Part shown: positions 54,144 to 64,000 of the stretch, piece after piece
Position numbering within the stretch: the first letter of the stretch is position 1
Layout of the letters: each line of letters begins with the position of its first letter
Source: Methylibium sp. Root1272
GTDB lineage: Bacteria; Pseudomonadota; Gammaproteobacteria; Burkholderiales; Burkholderiaceae_C
Direction: 5' to 3'
NCBI RefSeq assembly: GCF_001425905.1
Contig: NZ_LMDY01000015.1
Location: forward strand, 1 to 64,000
Length of the DNA stretch: 64,000 bases
Notes under the pieces: generated by a model
The model's input: only the letters and a program-made list of their open reading frames with translations
Databases searched by the model: none
What the model was told of the DNA's origin: nothing
Position numbers and translations under genes: made by a program

Positions 54144-54475
54144 TGGTGCCTCGACCCGGGATCGAACCGGGATGGACCGATCAGGGTCCGGCGGATTTTC
54201 TTACCTGCTACGGCTTTCGCCGCCGCACGCAGCCAGCGCTGCGCACGTTCGGGGTCTGGAGCGCGCCTTCACCATCGCTTGCGCCTTAGGTGCCCGCCGT
54301 CCGCTCTCTACACCTTCCGCTCCGGCTCGGCTGCGGCTTGGCTCGGCGTTGCCTCGCAGCGCGTGACGCACCGCAGGGGGTTCTCCGAATTTGACGGGAT
54401 TCATCTCGCGCGTTTCCGCGCGAGCGCTCAAATTGATCTCAAGTCCGCTGCGTCTGCCAATTTCGCCATCGAGGC
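54144..54475 (-). tRNA. tRNA-Leu(UAA) interrupted by a group I intron
   Basis: The 5' exon (54475-54441, 35 nt) has acceptor GCCTCGA, the Leu-type D-arm GGCGAAATTGGCAGACGC and anticodon stem GCGGA with loop start CTT. The 3' exon (54199-54144) begins AAAA, continues with the matching stem TCCGC, a class II variable arm (GGACC/GGTCC stem), T-arm CCCGG-TTCGATC-CCGGG, acceptor TCGAGGC and encoded ACCA. Joining the exons gives a 7-nt loop CTTAAAA with anticodon UAA, so the intron splits the anticodon after its first base, the classic tRNA-Leu(UAA) site. It follows tRNA-Gly and tRNA-Cys on the same strand, the usual gly-cys-leu order. Confidence 0.95.
54200..54440 (-). ncRNA. Group I self-splicing intron (IC3-like) in tRNA-Leu(UAA)
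   Basis: 241 nt with no reading frame for a homing endonuclease. P1 forms between exon end CTT and intron bases, with a U-G wobble at the splice site (CTTGAG with TTTGAG). A P2-like hairpin CTCGCGCG-GAAA-CGCGCGAG follows. The catalytic core has AACGCCGAGCCAAGC, GAAGGTGTAGAGA, GGCACCTAAGGC and ATGGTGAAGGC. The P7 strands AGAGCG and CGCTCC pair, and differ from the Azoarcus tRNA-Ile intron's AGACUA/UAGUCC by compensating changes. A GGC-GAAA-GCC-type hairpin lies near the 3' end, and the intron ends with the expected G. Confidence 0.94.
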
Positions 54476-54512
54476 CTGCACGCATGGTAGCGCCGCACAG
54501 GAGGCCGGAAAC

Positions 54513-54537
54513 AAAAACGCCCCGCTCGAGCGGGGCG
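54513..54537 (-). terminator. Terminator-like hairpin between tRNA-Cys and tRNA-Leu
   Basis: Perfect 20-nt palindrome at 54518-54537 (CGCCCCGCTC with its complement) followed on the minus strand by TTTTTGTTT. It lies 34 nt after tRNA-Cys and 42 nt before tRNA-Leu, so it would stop, or mark a processing point in, the tRNA transcript. Confidence 0.7.
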
Positions 54538-54571
54538 ATGAGGATGCACTGGAACACGTCGATCGGAAGAC

Positions 54572-54645
54572 TGGAGGCGCGGGGCGGAGTCGAACCGCCC
54601 TGGACGGATTTGCAATCCGCTGCATAACCGCTTTGCTACCGCGCC
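54572..54645 (-). tRNA. tRNA-Cys(GCA)
   Basis: 74 nt cloverleaf: acceptor GGCGCGG/CCGCGCC, anticodon loop TTGCAAA with GCA, T-arm with GGTTCGACTCC, discriminator U as required for Cys, and encoded CCA. Middle gene of the gly-cys-leu cluster. Confidence 0.97.
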
Positions 54646-54694
54646 CTGGAGCCGCTGTCGACGATGCCAGCAATTCTGACAAAAAACCGCTGAC

Positions 54695-54718
54695 AAAAAA
54701 GGGAAGCATGAGCTTCCC
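54695..54718 (-). terminator. Terminator-like hairpin between tRNA-Gly and tRNA-Cys
   Basis: Stem GGGAAGC/GCTTCCC with a 4-nt loop, followed on the minus strand by six T residues. It starts 15 nt after tRNA-Gly. Either tRNA-Cys has its own promoter or this hairpin is read through partly. Confidence 0.7.
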
Positions 54719-54732
54719 TTTCATCACAAGAC

Positions 54733-54808
54733 TGGAGCGGGAAACGAGGCTCGAACTCGCGACCTCAACCTTGGCAAGGTTGCGCTCTACCAACTGAGCT
54801 ATTCCCGC
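54733..54808 (-). tRNA. tRNA-Gly(GCC)
   Basis: 76 nt cloverleaf: acceptor GCGGGAA/TTCCCGC, D-arm TAGCTCAGTTGGTAGAGC, anticodon loop with GCC flanked by TT and AA, T-arm GTTCGAGCC, discriminator U and encoded CCA. First gene of the tRNA cluster. Confidence 0.97.
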
Positions 54809-54857
54809 ACACTTTTCACTGGCTGCTCGCAAGAAATCGCTTCCTTGCGAGCCCCGC

Positions 54858-54887
54858 AGTATAGCCGAAGCGGAGGGGGTCGCGCAA
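54858..54887 (-). promoter_or_regulatory. tRNA cluster promoter with stringent-type discriminator
   Basis: Minus strand: -35 TTGCGC at 54882-54887, 18-nt spacer, -10 TATACT at 54858-54863, followed by a GC-rich discriminator GCGGGGC typical of stable-RNA promoters under ppGpp control (inference). The leader starts with an 8-bp hairpin, CTCGCAAG/CTTGCGAG, at 54826-54851. Confidence 0.75.
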
Positions 54888-54908
54888 GCGCTCCGCCCCG
54901 GGACCGGC

Positions 54909-57326
<2,418 letters not shown>

Positions 57327-57349
57327 GGAGGCCTCTCTTTCTCAGGCCC

Positions 57350-57377
57350 AGATGGAGCCCGAGCGGGGGATTGCAAG
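57350..57377 (-). promoter_or_regulatory. Candidate sigma-32 heat-shock promoter of lon
   Basis: Minus strand: CTTGCAA at 57371-57377, a 13-nt spacer and CTCCATCT at 57350-57357, close to the RpoH consensus CTTGAAA-N11-16-CCCCATNT (one mismatch in each half). It lies 24-51 nt before the lon start codon with GAGAGG between. Lon is a classic RpoH target, which supports the call. Confidence 0.6.
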
Positions 57378-57448
57378 AAGGAAGCCTGGGGGGCAGCGAT
57401 GACGGCAGGCGGTGGGGTGACGGGCCGGCATCGGACGCGCCTCCCGCT

Positions 57449-58720
57449 TCAGGCGCTGGCCTTCTGTTCGCGGTAGACCAGCAGCGGCTTGGTGTTTTCT
57501 TCGATCGTGTGCTCGTCGAGCACGACCTTCTGGACGCCGTCCATCGTCGGCAGGTCGAACATGGTGTCCATCAGGGACTGCTCCATGATCGAGCGCAGCC
57601 CGCGGGCGCCGGTCTTGCGGGCCAGCGCCTTCTGGGCGATGGCGGTCAGGGCCGACGGCCGGATCTCGAGTTCGACGCCGTCCATCGCGAACAGCTTCTG
57701 GTACTGTTTGACCAGCGCGTTCTTCGGCTCGGTCAGGATCTGCACCATCGCGTCCTCGGTCAGCTCGCCCAGCGTGGCGACCACCGGTAGGCGACCCACC
57801 AGTTCCGGGATCAGGCCGAACTTGATCAGGTCTTCGGGCTCCACCTCGCGGAACACCTCGCTCACCTTGCGCTCGGTCTTGCTCTTCACGCTGGCGCCGA
57901 AGCCGATGCCCGACTTTTCGGAGCGGTTCTGGATTACCTTCTCCAGCCCGTCGAACGCGCCGCCGCAGATGAACAGGATGTTGGTCGTGTCGATCTGCAG
58001 GAAGTCCTGGTTCGGGTGCTTGCGCCCGCCCTGCGGCGGCACGCTGGCCATCGTGCCTTCGACGAGCTTGAGCAAGGCCTGCTGCACGCCCTCGCCCGAC
58101 ACGTCGCGCGTGATCGAAGGGTTGTCGGCCTTGCGAGAGATCTTGTCGATCTCGTCGATGTAGACGATGCCGCGCTGCGCGCGCTCGACCTCGTAGTTGC
58201 AGTTCTGCAGCAGCTTCTGGATGATGTTCTCGACGTCCTCGCCCACGTAGCCGGCCTCGGTCAGCGTGGTGGCGTCGGCGATCACGAACGGCACGTTGAG
58301 CAGCCGCGCTAGCGTCTGCGCCAGCAACGTCTTGCCCGAGCCGGTGGGGCCGATCAGCAGGATGTTGCTCTTCGCGAGCTCCACGTCCTCCTTCTTGCCC
58401 ACGCCCTGCACGTGCTTGAGGCGCTTGTAGTGGTTGTAGACCGCGACGGCGAGCGTGCGCTTGGCCGGCTCCTGCCCGATCACGTACTGATCCAGGCTGG
58501 CCTTGATCTCGCCCGGCACCGGCAGATCGCTCTTGGCTGCCTTCGCGTCAGGGCTTTCCGCAGGAACTTCGTCACGGATGATGTCGTTGCACAGCTCGAT
58601 GCACTCGTCGCAGATGAAGACCGACGGGCCGGCGATGAGCTTCTTCACCTCGTGCTGACTCTTCCCGCAGAACGAGCAATACAGCACTTTTTCGCTGGAG
58701 GAGCCTTTTTTCTCGGGCAT
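57449..58720 (-). CDS. clpX: ATP-dependent Clp protease ATPase subunit ClpX
   Basis: ClpX of 423 residues. The N-terminal zinc-binding domain has four cysteines (CSFCGKS and CDECIELC). The AAA module carries Walker [14 protein letters not shown], the pore region [13 protein letters not shown], Walker [11 protein letters not shown] and the ClpP-binding loop region IGFGA. It unfolds substrates and feeds ClpP. It follows clpP, separated by 104 bp that contain a terminator-like hairpin. Confidence 0.98.
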   Translation of the reverse strand: MPEKKGSSSEKVLYCSFCGKSQHEVKKLIAGPSVFICDECIELCNDIIRDEVPAESPDAKAAKSDLPVPGEIKASLDQYVIGQEPAKRTLAVAVYNHYKRLKHVQGVGKKEDVELAKSNILLIGPTGSGKTLLAQTLARLLNVPFVIADATTLTEAGYVGEDVENIIQKLLQNCNYEVERAQRGIVYIDEIDKISRKADNPSITRDVSGEGVQQALLKLVEGTMASVPPQGGRKHPNQDFLQIDTTNILFICGGAFDGLEKVIQNRSEKSGIGFGASVKSKTERKVSEVFREVEPEDLIKFGLIPELVGRLPVVATLGELTEDAMVQILTEPKNALVKQYQKLFAMDGVELEIRPSALTAIAQKALARKTGARGLRSIMEQSLMDTMFDLPTMDGVQKVVLDEHTIEENTKPLLVYREQKASA

Positions 58721-58756
58721 GGGACGAGCCGTCTGGGGAGTGACAAGAATGATAAG

Positions 58757-58797
58757 GGAAAAGAAAACGGGGCCTTGGTGTCGAAAAAGGCCCCGTT
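58757..58797 (-). terminator. Rho-independent terminator between clpP and clpX
   Basis: 11-bp stem AACGGGGCCTT/AAGGCCCCGTT with a 10-nt loop (58766-58797), followed on the minus strand by TTTTCTTTTC. It lies 27 nt after the clpP stop and 45 nt before clpX, so clpX needs read-through or its own promoter. Confidence 0.8.
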
Positions 58798-58824
58798 GCC
58801 CACCCAGTTACCCGGACTTTCGGG

Positions 58825-59433
58825 TCAGGCGCGCTGCGAAATCACCTTGTCGATCAAGCCGTAGCCGGTGGCTTCCTCGGCGGACATGAAGTAATCGCGC
58901 TCCGAGTCCGCACGGATCTTCTCCAGCGGCTGGCCGGTGCGCTCGGCCAGGATGCCGTTGAGGCTTTCGCGCAGCTTCAGGATCTCGCGCGCCTGGATCT
59001 CGATGTCGGTCGCCTGGCCCTGGGCCCCGCCCGAGGGCTGGTGGATCATCACGCGCGAGTTCGGCAGCGCGAAACGCTTGCCCTTGGCGCCGGCCGCCAG
59101 CAGGAAGGCGCCCATGCTCGCCGCGATGCCCATGCACAGCGTGGACACGTCGGGCTTGATGAACTGCATCGTGTCGAAGATCGACAGGCCGGCGCTGACC
59201 GAGCCGCCCGGCGAATTGATGTACAGCGAGATGTCCTTGTCGGGGTTCTCGCTTTCCAGGAACAACAGTTGCGCCACCACCAGGTTGGCCGTCTGGTCGT
59301 TGACCGGGCCGACCAGGAAGATCACGCGCTCGCGCAGCAGGCGGCTGTAGATGTCGTAAGCGCGTTCGCCGCGGCCCGACTGTTCGATGACGATGGGCAC
59401 CATGCCCAGACTCTGTGTTTCCAGCGCGCTCAT
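58825..59433 (-). CDS. clpP: ATP-dependent Clp protease proteolytic subunit
   Basis: ClpP of 202 residues. The catalytic Ser lies in [11 protein letters not shown], His in [17 protein letters not shown] and Asp in the DFFM-type C-terminal region ([11 protein letters not shown]). It forms the tetradecameric chamber with ClpX/ClpA. It follows tig; AAGGAG 5 nt before the ATG supports the start. Confidence 0.98.
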   Translation of the reverse strand: MSALETQSLGMVPIVIEQSGRGERAYDIYSRLLRERVIFLVGPVNDQTANLVVAQLLFLESENPDKDISLYINSPGGSVSAGLSIFDTMQFIKPDVSTLCMGIAASMGAFLLAAGAKGKRFALPNSRVMIHQPSGGAQGQATDIEIQAREILKLRESLNGILAERTGQPLEKIRADSERDYFMSAEEATGYGLIDKVISQRA

Positions 59434-59511
59434 GGCACTCCTTGAATTCGACGACCTGCTCCAGATGCGGCTTGATTATGTCGCGTCAAGAGCGGGGCTC
59501 ACGAGATGGCG

Positions 59512-59541
59512 AAAAGGCGCCGGCCTCGCGGCGCGGCGCCT
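59512..59541 (-). terminator. Terminator-like hairpin after tig
   Basis: 8-bp stem AGGCGCCG/CGGCGCCT with an 11-nt loop, followed on the minus strand by TTTTC. It starts 20 nt after the tig stop, in front of clpP. The T run is short, so it may be a weak terminator. Confidence 0.55.
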
Positions 59542-59561
59542 GCGACAACGGTGTCGCCCGC

Positions 59562-60866
59562 TCAGACCATCAGCTCGTCGAACGGCAGCTGCTTGTCGCT
59601 GACCTTCGCCTTCGACAGCACGAACTCGGTGACGTTGTTCTCGACCACCAGGGCCTCGACCTCGGCCAGGCGCTGCCGGTCGCCGAAGTACCAGCGACGC
59701 ACTTCCTCGGGCTTCTCGTAGCTCAGCGCCATCTCCTCGATGTGCGCACCGATCTGCTCGCCCTTGGCCTGCAACTGGTTCGCACGCACCAGCTCCGCCA
59801 CCACCAGGCCCAGGCGCACGCGGCGCTCGGCCTGCTCCTGGAAGATCTCGGCCGGGATCGGCGCCTTCTCGGCGTCCTTGATGCCACGCTGCTTCAGGTC
59901 GGCGCGCGCCCCCTCGATCATCCGGTCGGTCTCGTTCTGCACCAGCGCCTTCGGCAGGTCGAGGTCGGCCACCTTGATCAGGGCTTCCATCACCGACGAC
60001 TTGTTGCGGGCGATCAGGCGGTTCTTGACCTCGCGCTCGAGGTTCTTGCGGATGTCGGCACGCAGGCCCTCGAGGGTCGGATCCTTGATGCCCAGCGACT
60101 GCGCAAAGGCCTCGTCGACCTCGGGCAGATGCTGCGCCTCGATCTTCGTCAGCGTCACCAGGAAGTCGGCTTCCTTGCCGGCCACTTCCTTGCCCTGGTA
60201 GTCCTCGGGGAACTGCAGCGGGAAGGTCTTGGACTCGCCGGTCTTCATGCCGCGCACGGCCTTCTCGAAGGCCTCGAGCATGCGGCCCTCACCGAGGATG
60301 AACTGGAAGGCCTCGGCCTTGCCCCCATCGAACGGCACGCCGTCGATCTTGCCCTCGAAGTCGATCGTCACGCGATCGTCGTCGACCGCGCCTTCGCTCG
60401 CCGCGCGCTGGGCGAAGGTGCGGCGTTGCTTGCGCAGGATGTCGAGCGTCTTGTCGATCGCGGCGTCGGTCACCTCGGTGCTCACGCGGTCGATCTCGGT
60501 GGCCGCCAGGTCGCCGATCTTCACTTCCGGATAGACCTCGAAGGTCGCATCGAAGGCCAACTCGCCTTCGGGTGCGCCGTCCTTCTCGGAGATGCGCGGC
60601 GCGCCGGCGACGCGCAGCTGCGCCTCATTGGCGGCCTTGCTGAAGGCCTCGCCGACCTTGTCGTTCATCACCTCGTACTGGACCGAGTAGCCATAGCGTT
60701 GCGCGACCACGCTCATCGGCACCTTGCCGGGACGGAAGCCGTCGGCCTTGACCGTCTTGGCCAGGCGCTTCAGGCGCGTTTCGACCTCGTTCTTGATCGT
60801 GTCGGCCGACAGGGTGAGGGTGATGCGGCGCTCGAGCTTCTCGAGGGTTTCGACGGTGACAGCCAT
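59562..60866 (-). CDS. tig: Trigger factor
   Basis: Ribosome-bound chaperone and prolyl isomerase of 434 residues. The N-terminal ribosome-binding region has the signature GFRPGKVP (residues about 44-51), the FKBP-like domain lies at about 150-245 ([18 protein letters not shown]) and the helical C-domain follows. It is the first gene of the tig-clpP-clpX-lon group and lies 35 bp after tRNA-Leu(UAG), so it may share transcripts with that tRNA. Confidence 0.97.
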   Translation of the reverse strand: MAVTVETLEKLERRITLTLSADTIKNEVETRLKRLAKTVKADGFRPGKVPMSVVAQRYGYSVQYEVMNDKVGEAFSKAANEAQLRVAGAPRISEKDGAPEGELAFDATFEVYPEVKIGDLAATEIDRVSTEVTDAAIDKTLDILRKQRRTFAQRAASEGAVDDDRVTIDFEGKIDGVPFDGGKAEAFQFILGEGRMLEAFEKAVRGMKTGESKTFPLQFPEDYQGKEVAGKEADFLVTLTKIEAQHLPEVDEAFAQSLGIKDPTLEGLRADIRKNLEREVKNRLIARNKSSVMEALIKVADLDLPKALVQNETDRMIEGARADLKQRGIKDAEKAPIPAEIFQEQAERRVRLGLVVAELVRANQLQAKGEQIGAHIEEMALSYEKPEEVRRWYFGDRQRLAEVEALVVENNVTEFVLSKAKVSDKQLPFDELMV

Positions 60867-60901
60867 GATCTGTACTCTCTCGCTGGACTGAAGGATGCGT
60901 G

Positions 60902-60988
60902 TGGTGCGCGGGGCGGGACTCGAACCCGCACACCCTTGCGGGCGTCAGGACCTAAACCTGGTGCGTCTACCAATTTCGCCACCCGCGC
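60902..60988 (-). tRNA. tRNA-Leu(UAG)
   Basis: 87 nt class II tRNA: acceptor GCGCGGG/CCCGCGC, the Leu D-arm GGCGAAATTGGTAGACGC, anticodon loop TTTAGGT with UAG, a variable arm, T-arm GGGTTCGAGTCCC, discriminator A and encoded CCA. One C-A mismatch is seen at the top of the anticodon stem. It lies upstream of tig and is uninterrupted, unlike the other tRNA-Leu in the window. Confidence 0.96.
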
Positions 60989-61000
60989 TGGAAATTGAAC

Positions 61001-61018
61001 AAGGGCCCGCCGGCCCTT
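61001..61018. terminator. Hairpin between RND permease and tRNA-Leu
   Basis: 7-bp stem AAGGGCC/GGCCCTT with a 4-nt loop. The plus-strand side is followed by TTT and the minus side by TTGTTCAATTT, so it may end RND transcription weakly before the tRNA. Confidence 0.4.
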
Positions 61019-61086
61019 TTTCGTCGAGTTCGGTCGAGTCCGGCGCATCGATCTGCCGATGCGTCCGATTCGGTCGGCCTGCGATT

Positions 61087-64000
61087 TTAGCTGGCTTCCT
61101 GATCGGGCCTCCGGACCCTGAACCACGCCGCATACATCGCCGGCAAGGCCAACAGCGTGAGCGCCGTCGCGACGATCAGGCCGCCCATGATCGCCACCGC
61201 CATCGGCCCCCAGAACACGCTGCGCGTCAACGGGATCATCGCCAGCACCGCGGCGGCGGCCGTCAGCACGATCGGACGGAAGCGCCGCACTGCCGACTCG
61301 ACGATCGCCGTCCACGTCGGGACACCGCGGGCGCGATCCTGCTCGATCTGGTCGATCAGGATCACCGAATTGCGCATGATCATGCCGCTCAGAGCGATCA
61401 CGCCCAGCAGGGCGACGAAGCCGAACGGCCGGCCCAGCAGCAGCAGCGCCGCCGCCACGCCGGCGATGCCCAGCGGGCCGGTCAGGAACACCAGCACCGC
61501 ACGACTGAAGCTGTGCAGTTGCAGCATCAGCAGCGTGAACATGATGAACAGCATCAGCGGCGCACCGGCGGCGATCGAACCCTGGCCCTTGCTGCTCTCC
61601 TCCACCGCGCCGGCGACCTCGATCGTGTAGCCCGGCGGCATCCGCCGGCTCAACTGTTCGAGCTGCGGCCACAGCTGCGCCGTCACGGTGGCGCCCTGCA
61701 GGCCTTCGGCCACGTCGCCCTGCACGGTGATGGCGTACTGGCGCCCCTCGCGCCACAGCACACCCGGCTCCCAGGTGAAGCCGACCCGGGCGATCTGCGT
61801 CAGCGGGATCGAACGCCCGCCGGCCGTCGGCACATAGCCGTTGGCCAGGTCGGTGAGCGCGTTGCGTTCGTCGGCCGGTTGACGCAGCACGATGTCGATC
61901 AGGCGGTCGCCCTCGCGGTACTGGCCCACCGTGCTGCCGGTCAGCACCGTGCGCGAAGCCTGGGCGATGGCCTGGCTGGTGACGCCGAGCGCACGGGCCT
62001 TGTCCTGGTCCACTTCGAGCCGCAGCACCTTGACCGACTCGTTCCAGTTGTCGTTGACGCCTCGCATGCTGGCATTGCCGCGCAAGATGGCCTTGGCTTC
62101 GTCGGCCCACTGCCGCACCGCGTGCACGTCGTCGCCGATCACCCGGAACTGCACCGGATAGGGCACCGGCGGCCCGTTGGGCAGCAGCTTGACGCGCCCG
62201 CGCACCTCCGGGAACTCCTCGGCCAGCAGCGCCGGCAGCTTCTGGCGCAGCGCCTCGCGGACCGCCAGATCCTTGGGCAGAAGGATGAACTGCGAGACAT
62301 TGGTCTGCGGGAACACCTGATCGAGCGGCAGGTAGAAGCGCGGCACGCCGGAGCCGACCCAGGTGGTCACGGCGTCGACCCCCGGCTCGCGCATCAGGCG
62401 AGCCTCGAAGCGCTTGGCCACCGTCTCGCTGGCCGCGTACGAGGCGCCCTCGGGCAGCCACAGGTCGACCAGGATCTCCGGGCGGCTCGAGTCGGGGAAG
62501 AACTGCTGCTGCACCCGCCCCATGCCGACGATGCCGAGCGCGAACACCAGCAGCGTCGCGCCGATGGTCAGCCAGCGATGCGCCACGCACCAGTCCAGCA
62601 GCGCGCGAAAGCGGTTGTAGAACGGCGTGTCGAACAGCTCATGCACGGCTTCGCCCGCCGCGTGCGGCTTGACTTTGAGCAGCAACAGCCCGAGGTAGGG
62701 CACGAAATAGACCGACACGGCCCAGGAGATCAACAGCGCGGCGGTGGTCACCGCGAAGATCGCGAAGGTGTATTCGCCGGTCACCGATTTCGCCAGCCCG
62801 ATCGGCAGGAAGCCGGCGGCGGTGATGAGCGTGCCGGTCAGCATCGGCATCGCGGTCAGTTCGTAGGCGAATGTGGCGGCACGGACCTTGTCGTAGCCCT
62901 CCTCGAGCTTGCGCACCATCATTTCGACGGCGATGATGGCGTCGTCGACCAGCAGGCCCAGCGCGATGATCAGCGCGCCCAGCGAGATCTTGTGCAGGCC
63001 GACGCCCCAGTAGAACATCGTGACGAAGGTGATCGCCAGCACCAGCGGGATCGTGATCGCCACCACCAGCCCGGGCCGCACGTCGATGCGCAGCGGCCGG
63101 GTGTGCAGGCCCAGCGCGATGAAGCTCACCGCCAGCACCACCACCACGGCCTCCAGCAGCACCCGCACGAATTCACCCACCGAGCGCGACACCGCGCGTG
63201 GCTGGTCCTGGATCTGCGACAGCTCCACGCCGACTGGCAGGTCGGCCTGGAGCTGCGCGGTAACCGCCTGCAGGTTCTTGCCGAGCGCGATGATGTCGCC
63301 GCCGCGCGACATCGAGATACCGAGCGCGATCACCGGGCGGCCCTGATGGCGCACCTTGACGCTCGGTGGGTCCACGTAGGCACGCAGGATCGTCGCGATG
63401 TCGCCGAGCCGCAGGCTGCTCGCCGCGCCGGTGCCTGCGTTGACCGCACGGATCGGGAAGGCTCGCAGCTCGTCGATCGAATTGAACTGGCCGCCGATGC
63501 GCACCTGGACCGTCTGCCCCGAGACGTGGAAGGCGCCCGCACCCTCCACCGCGTTCTGCGCGCCCAGCTGCGCCAGCACCGCGTTCAGGTCGATGCCCAG
63601 CTGCACCAGCCGCTTCTGCGGGATCTCGACGAACACCTTCTCGGCCTGCACGCCGAACAGCTCGACCTTCGCCACGTCCGGGACCCGCAGCAGACGCGTG
63701 CGCAGCGACTCGGCGTGCTGGCGCAGCTCTTCGTCGCTGAAGCCATCGGCCGACAGCGCGTAGATCGAGCCGTAGACATCGCCGAACTCGTCGTTGAAGT
63801 ACGGGCCCTGCACGCCCGAGGGCAGCTGGCCGCGCGTGTCACCCAGCTTCTTGCGCGCCTGGTACCAGACGTTGGGCACCTCGCGGGCCGGCGACGAGTC
63901 CTTGATCTGCAGCAGCGTCAACGACTCGCCGGGCTTGGTGTAGCTGCGGATCTTGTCGGCATAGGGGACCTCCTGCAGCGTGCGCTCGATCTTGTCGGTC
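61087..64000 (-). CDS. RND efflux permease, 5' end outside window
   Basis: C-terminal 970 or so residues of an RND transporter of the HAE1/AcrB type; the frame is open to the right edge (starting with residues TDKIERTLQEVPYADKIRSY), so the start codon and TM1 are missing. The TM4 relay LGLLVDDAIIAVEMM has the paired aspartates, and the second half ends in the last helices near LTLLALPAMYAAWFRVRRP. The adaptor gene expected upstream lies beyond the window. The substrate class is uncertain. Confidence 0.93.
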   Translation of the reverse strand, partial: TDKIERTLQEVPYADKIRSYTKPGESLTLLQIKDSSPAREVPNVWYQARKKLGDTRGQLPSGVQGPYFNDEFGDVYGSIYALSADGFSDEELRQHAESLRTRLLRVPDVAKVELFGVQAEKVFVEIPQKRLVQLGIDLNAVLAQLGAQNAVEGAGAFHVSGQTVQVRIGGQFNSIDELRAFPIRAVNAGTGAASSLRLGDIATILRAYVDPPSVKVRHQGRPVIALGISMSRGGDIIALGKNLQAVTAQLQADLPVGVELSQIQDQPRAVSRSVGEFVRVLLEAVVVVLAVSFIALGLHTRPLRIDVRPGLVVAITIPLVLAITFVTMFYWGVGLHKISLGALIIALGLLVDDAIIAVEMMVRKLEEGYDKVRAATFAYELTAMPMLTGTLITAAGFLPIGLAKSVTGEYTFAIFAVTTAALLISWAVSVYFVPYLGLLLLKVKPHAAGEAVHELFDTPFYNRFRALLDWCVAHRWLTIGATLLVFALGIVGMGRVQQQFFPDSSRPEILVDLWLPEGASYAASETVAKRFEARLMREPGVDAVTTWVGSGVPRFYLPLDQVFPQTNVSQFILLPKDLAVREALRQKLPALLAEEFPEVRGRVKLLPNGPPVPYPVQFRVIGDDVHAVRQWADEAKAILRGNASMRGVNDNWNESVKVLRLEVDQDKARALGVTSQAIAQASRTVLTGSTVGQYREGDRLIDIVLRQPADERNALTDLANGYVPTAGGRSIPLTQIARVGFTWEPGVLWREGRQYAITVQGDVAEGLQGATVTAQLWPQLEQLSRRMPPGYTIEVAGAVEESSKGQGSIAAGAPLMLFIMFTLLMLQLHSFSRAVLVFLTGPLGIAGVAAALLLLGRPFGFVALLGVIALSGMIMRNSVILIDQIEQDRARGVPTWTAIVESAVRRFRPIVLTAAAAVLAMIPLTRSVFWGPMAVAIMGGLIVATALTLLALPAMYAAWFRVRRPDQEAS

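Noticed and set aside
54108..54797. Plus-strand frame of about 229 codons and related frames across the tRNA cluster
   Set aside because: It is the complement of tRNA-Leu exons, the group I intron and tRNA-Cys; such frames are a common source of false hypothetical proteins.

Overview
The window is high-GC chromosomal DNA, densely coding on both strands. Gene content and order (tig-clpP-clpX-lon next to a Gly-Cys-Leu tRNA cluster; yebC-purD-hemF-nadD-rsfS-rlmH-maf; etfB-etfA-acyl-CoA dehydrogenase) point to a betaproteobacterium of the Burkholderiales, most likely the Rubrivivax/Leptothrix/Methylibium group. This assignment rests on synteny and protein character, not on a database search. There is no sign of prophage, insertion sequence, CRISPR array or plasmid functions.

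Layout. 0-7.4 kb: a flippase-like membrane protein, then a minus-strand housekeeping operon read yebC-purD-hemF-nadD-rsfS-rlmH-maf. 7.4-9.0 kb: a HerA/DUF853-type ATPase. 9.0-13.3 kb: an RND multidrug permease and its periplasmic adaptor. 13.4-31.5 kb: the main accessory region, a xanthomonadin-like aryl polyene pigment locus made of two convergent operons. 31.7-44.3 kb: a mixed stretch (Pro/Tyr-rich exported protein, glnS, MFS carrier, SDR plus divergent LysR regulator, Tat-exported aldo/keto reductase, M48 lipoprotein protease, dodecin, LysE exporter, beta-propeller protein). 44.7-48.5 kb: a PhoD-like phosphatase with an unusual glycine-zipper insert, a small paralogue of its C-terminal domain, and an exported FKBP isomerase. 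48.5-54.1 kb: a fatty-acid/ETF electron-transfer operon and murI. 54.1-64 kb: a tRNA cluster whose tRNA-Leu(UAA) is split by a group I intron, then lon, clpX, clpP, tig, a second tRNA-Leu, and an RND permease that runs off the right edge.

How the pigment locus should work (inference from families). The plus-strand operon carries a methyltransferase, a flavin-dependent halogenase-like enzyme, a chorismatase of the XanB2/FkbO/Hyg5 family that would make the hydroxybenzoate starter, an outer-membrane MipA-like protein, a PlsC-type acyltransferase and a GT2 glycosyltransferase. The minus-strand operon carries the acyl carrier protein, aryl-ACP ligase, ketosynthase plus chain-length-factor-like partner, ketoreductase, two hotdog dehydratases, an LpxL-like acyltransferase, a LolA-like lipoprotein carrier, an MMPL exporter, a NodB deacetylase-like protein and a CPA2 antiporter. 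Together they would load 3- or 4-hydroxybenzoate, extend it as a polyene, decorate the aryl head, attach it to a lipid or sugar and move it to the outer membrane. Most neighbours overlap by 4 nt (ATGA or GTGA), so translation is probably coupled.

Most striking items: the intron-bearing tRNA-Leu, the complete aryl polyene locus with halogenase-like and chorismatase genes, the PhoD-like/glycine-zipper pair, and RsfS with a histone-like Lys/Ala/Pro tail.
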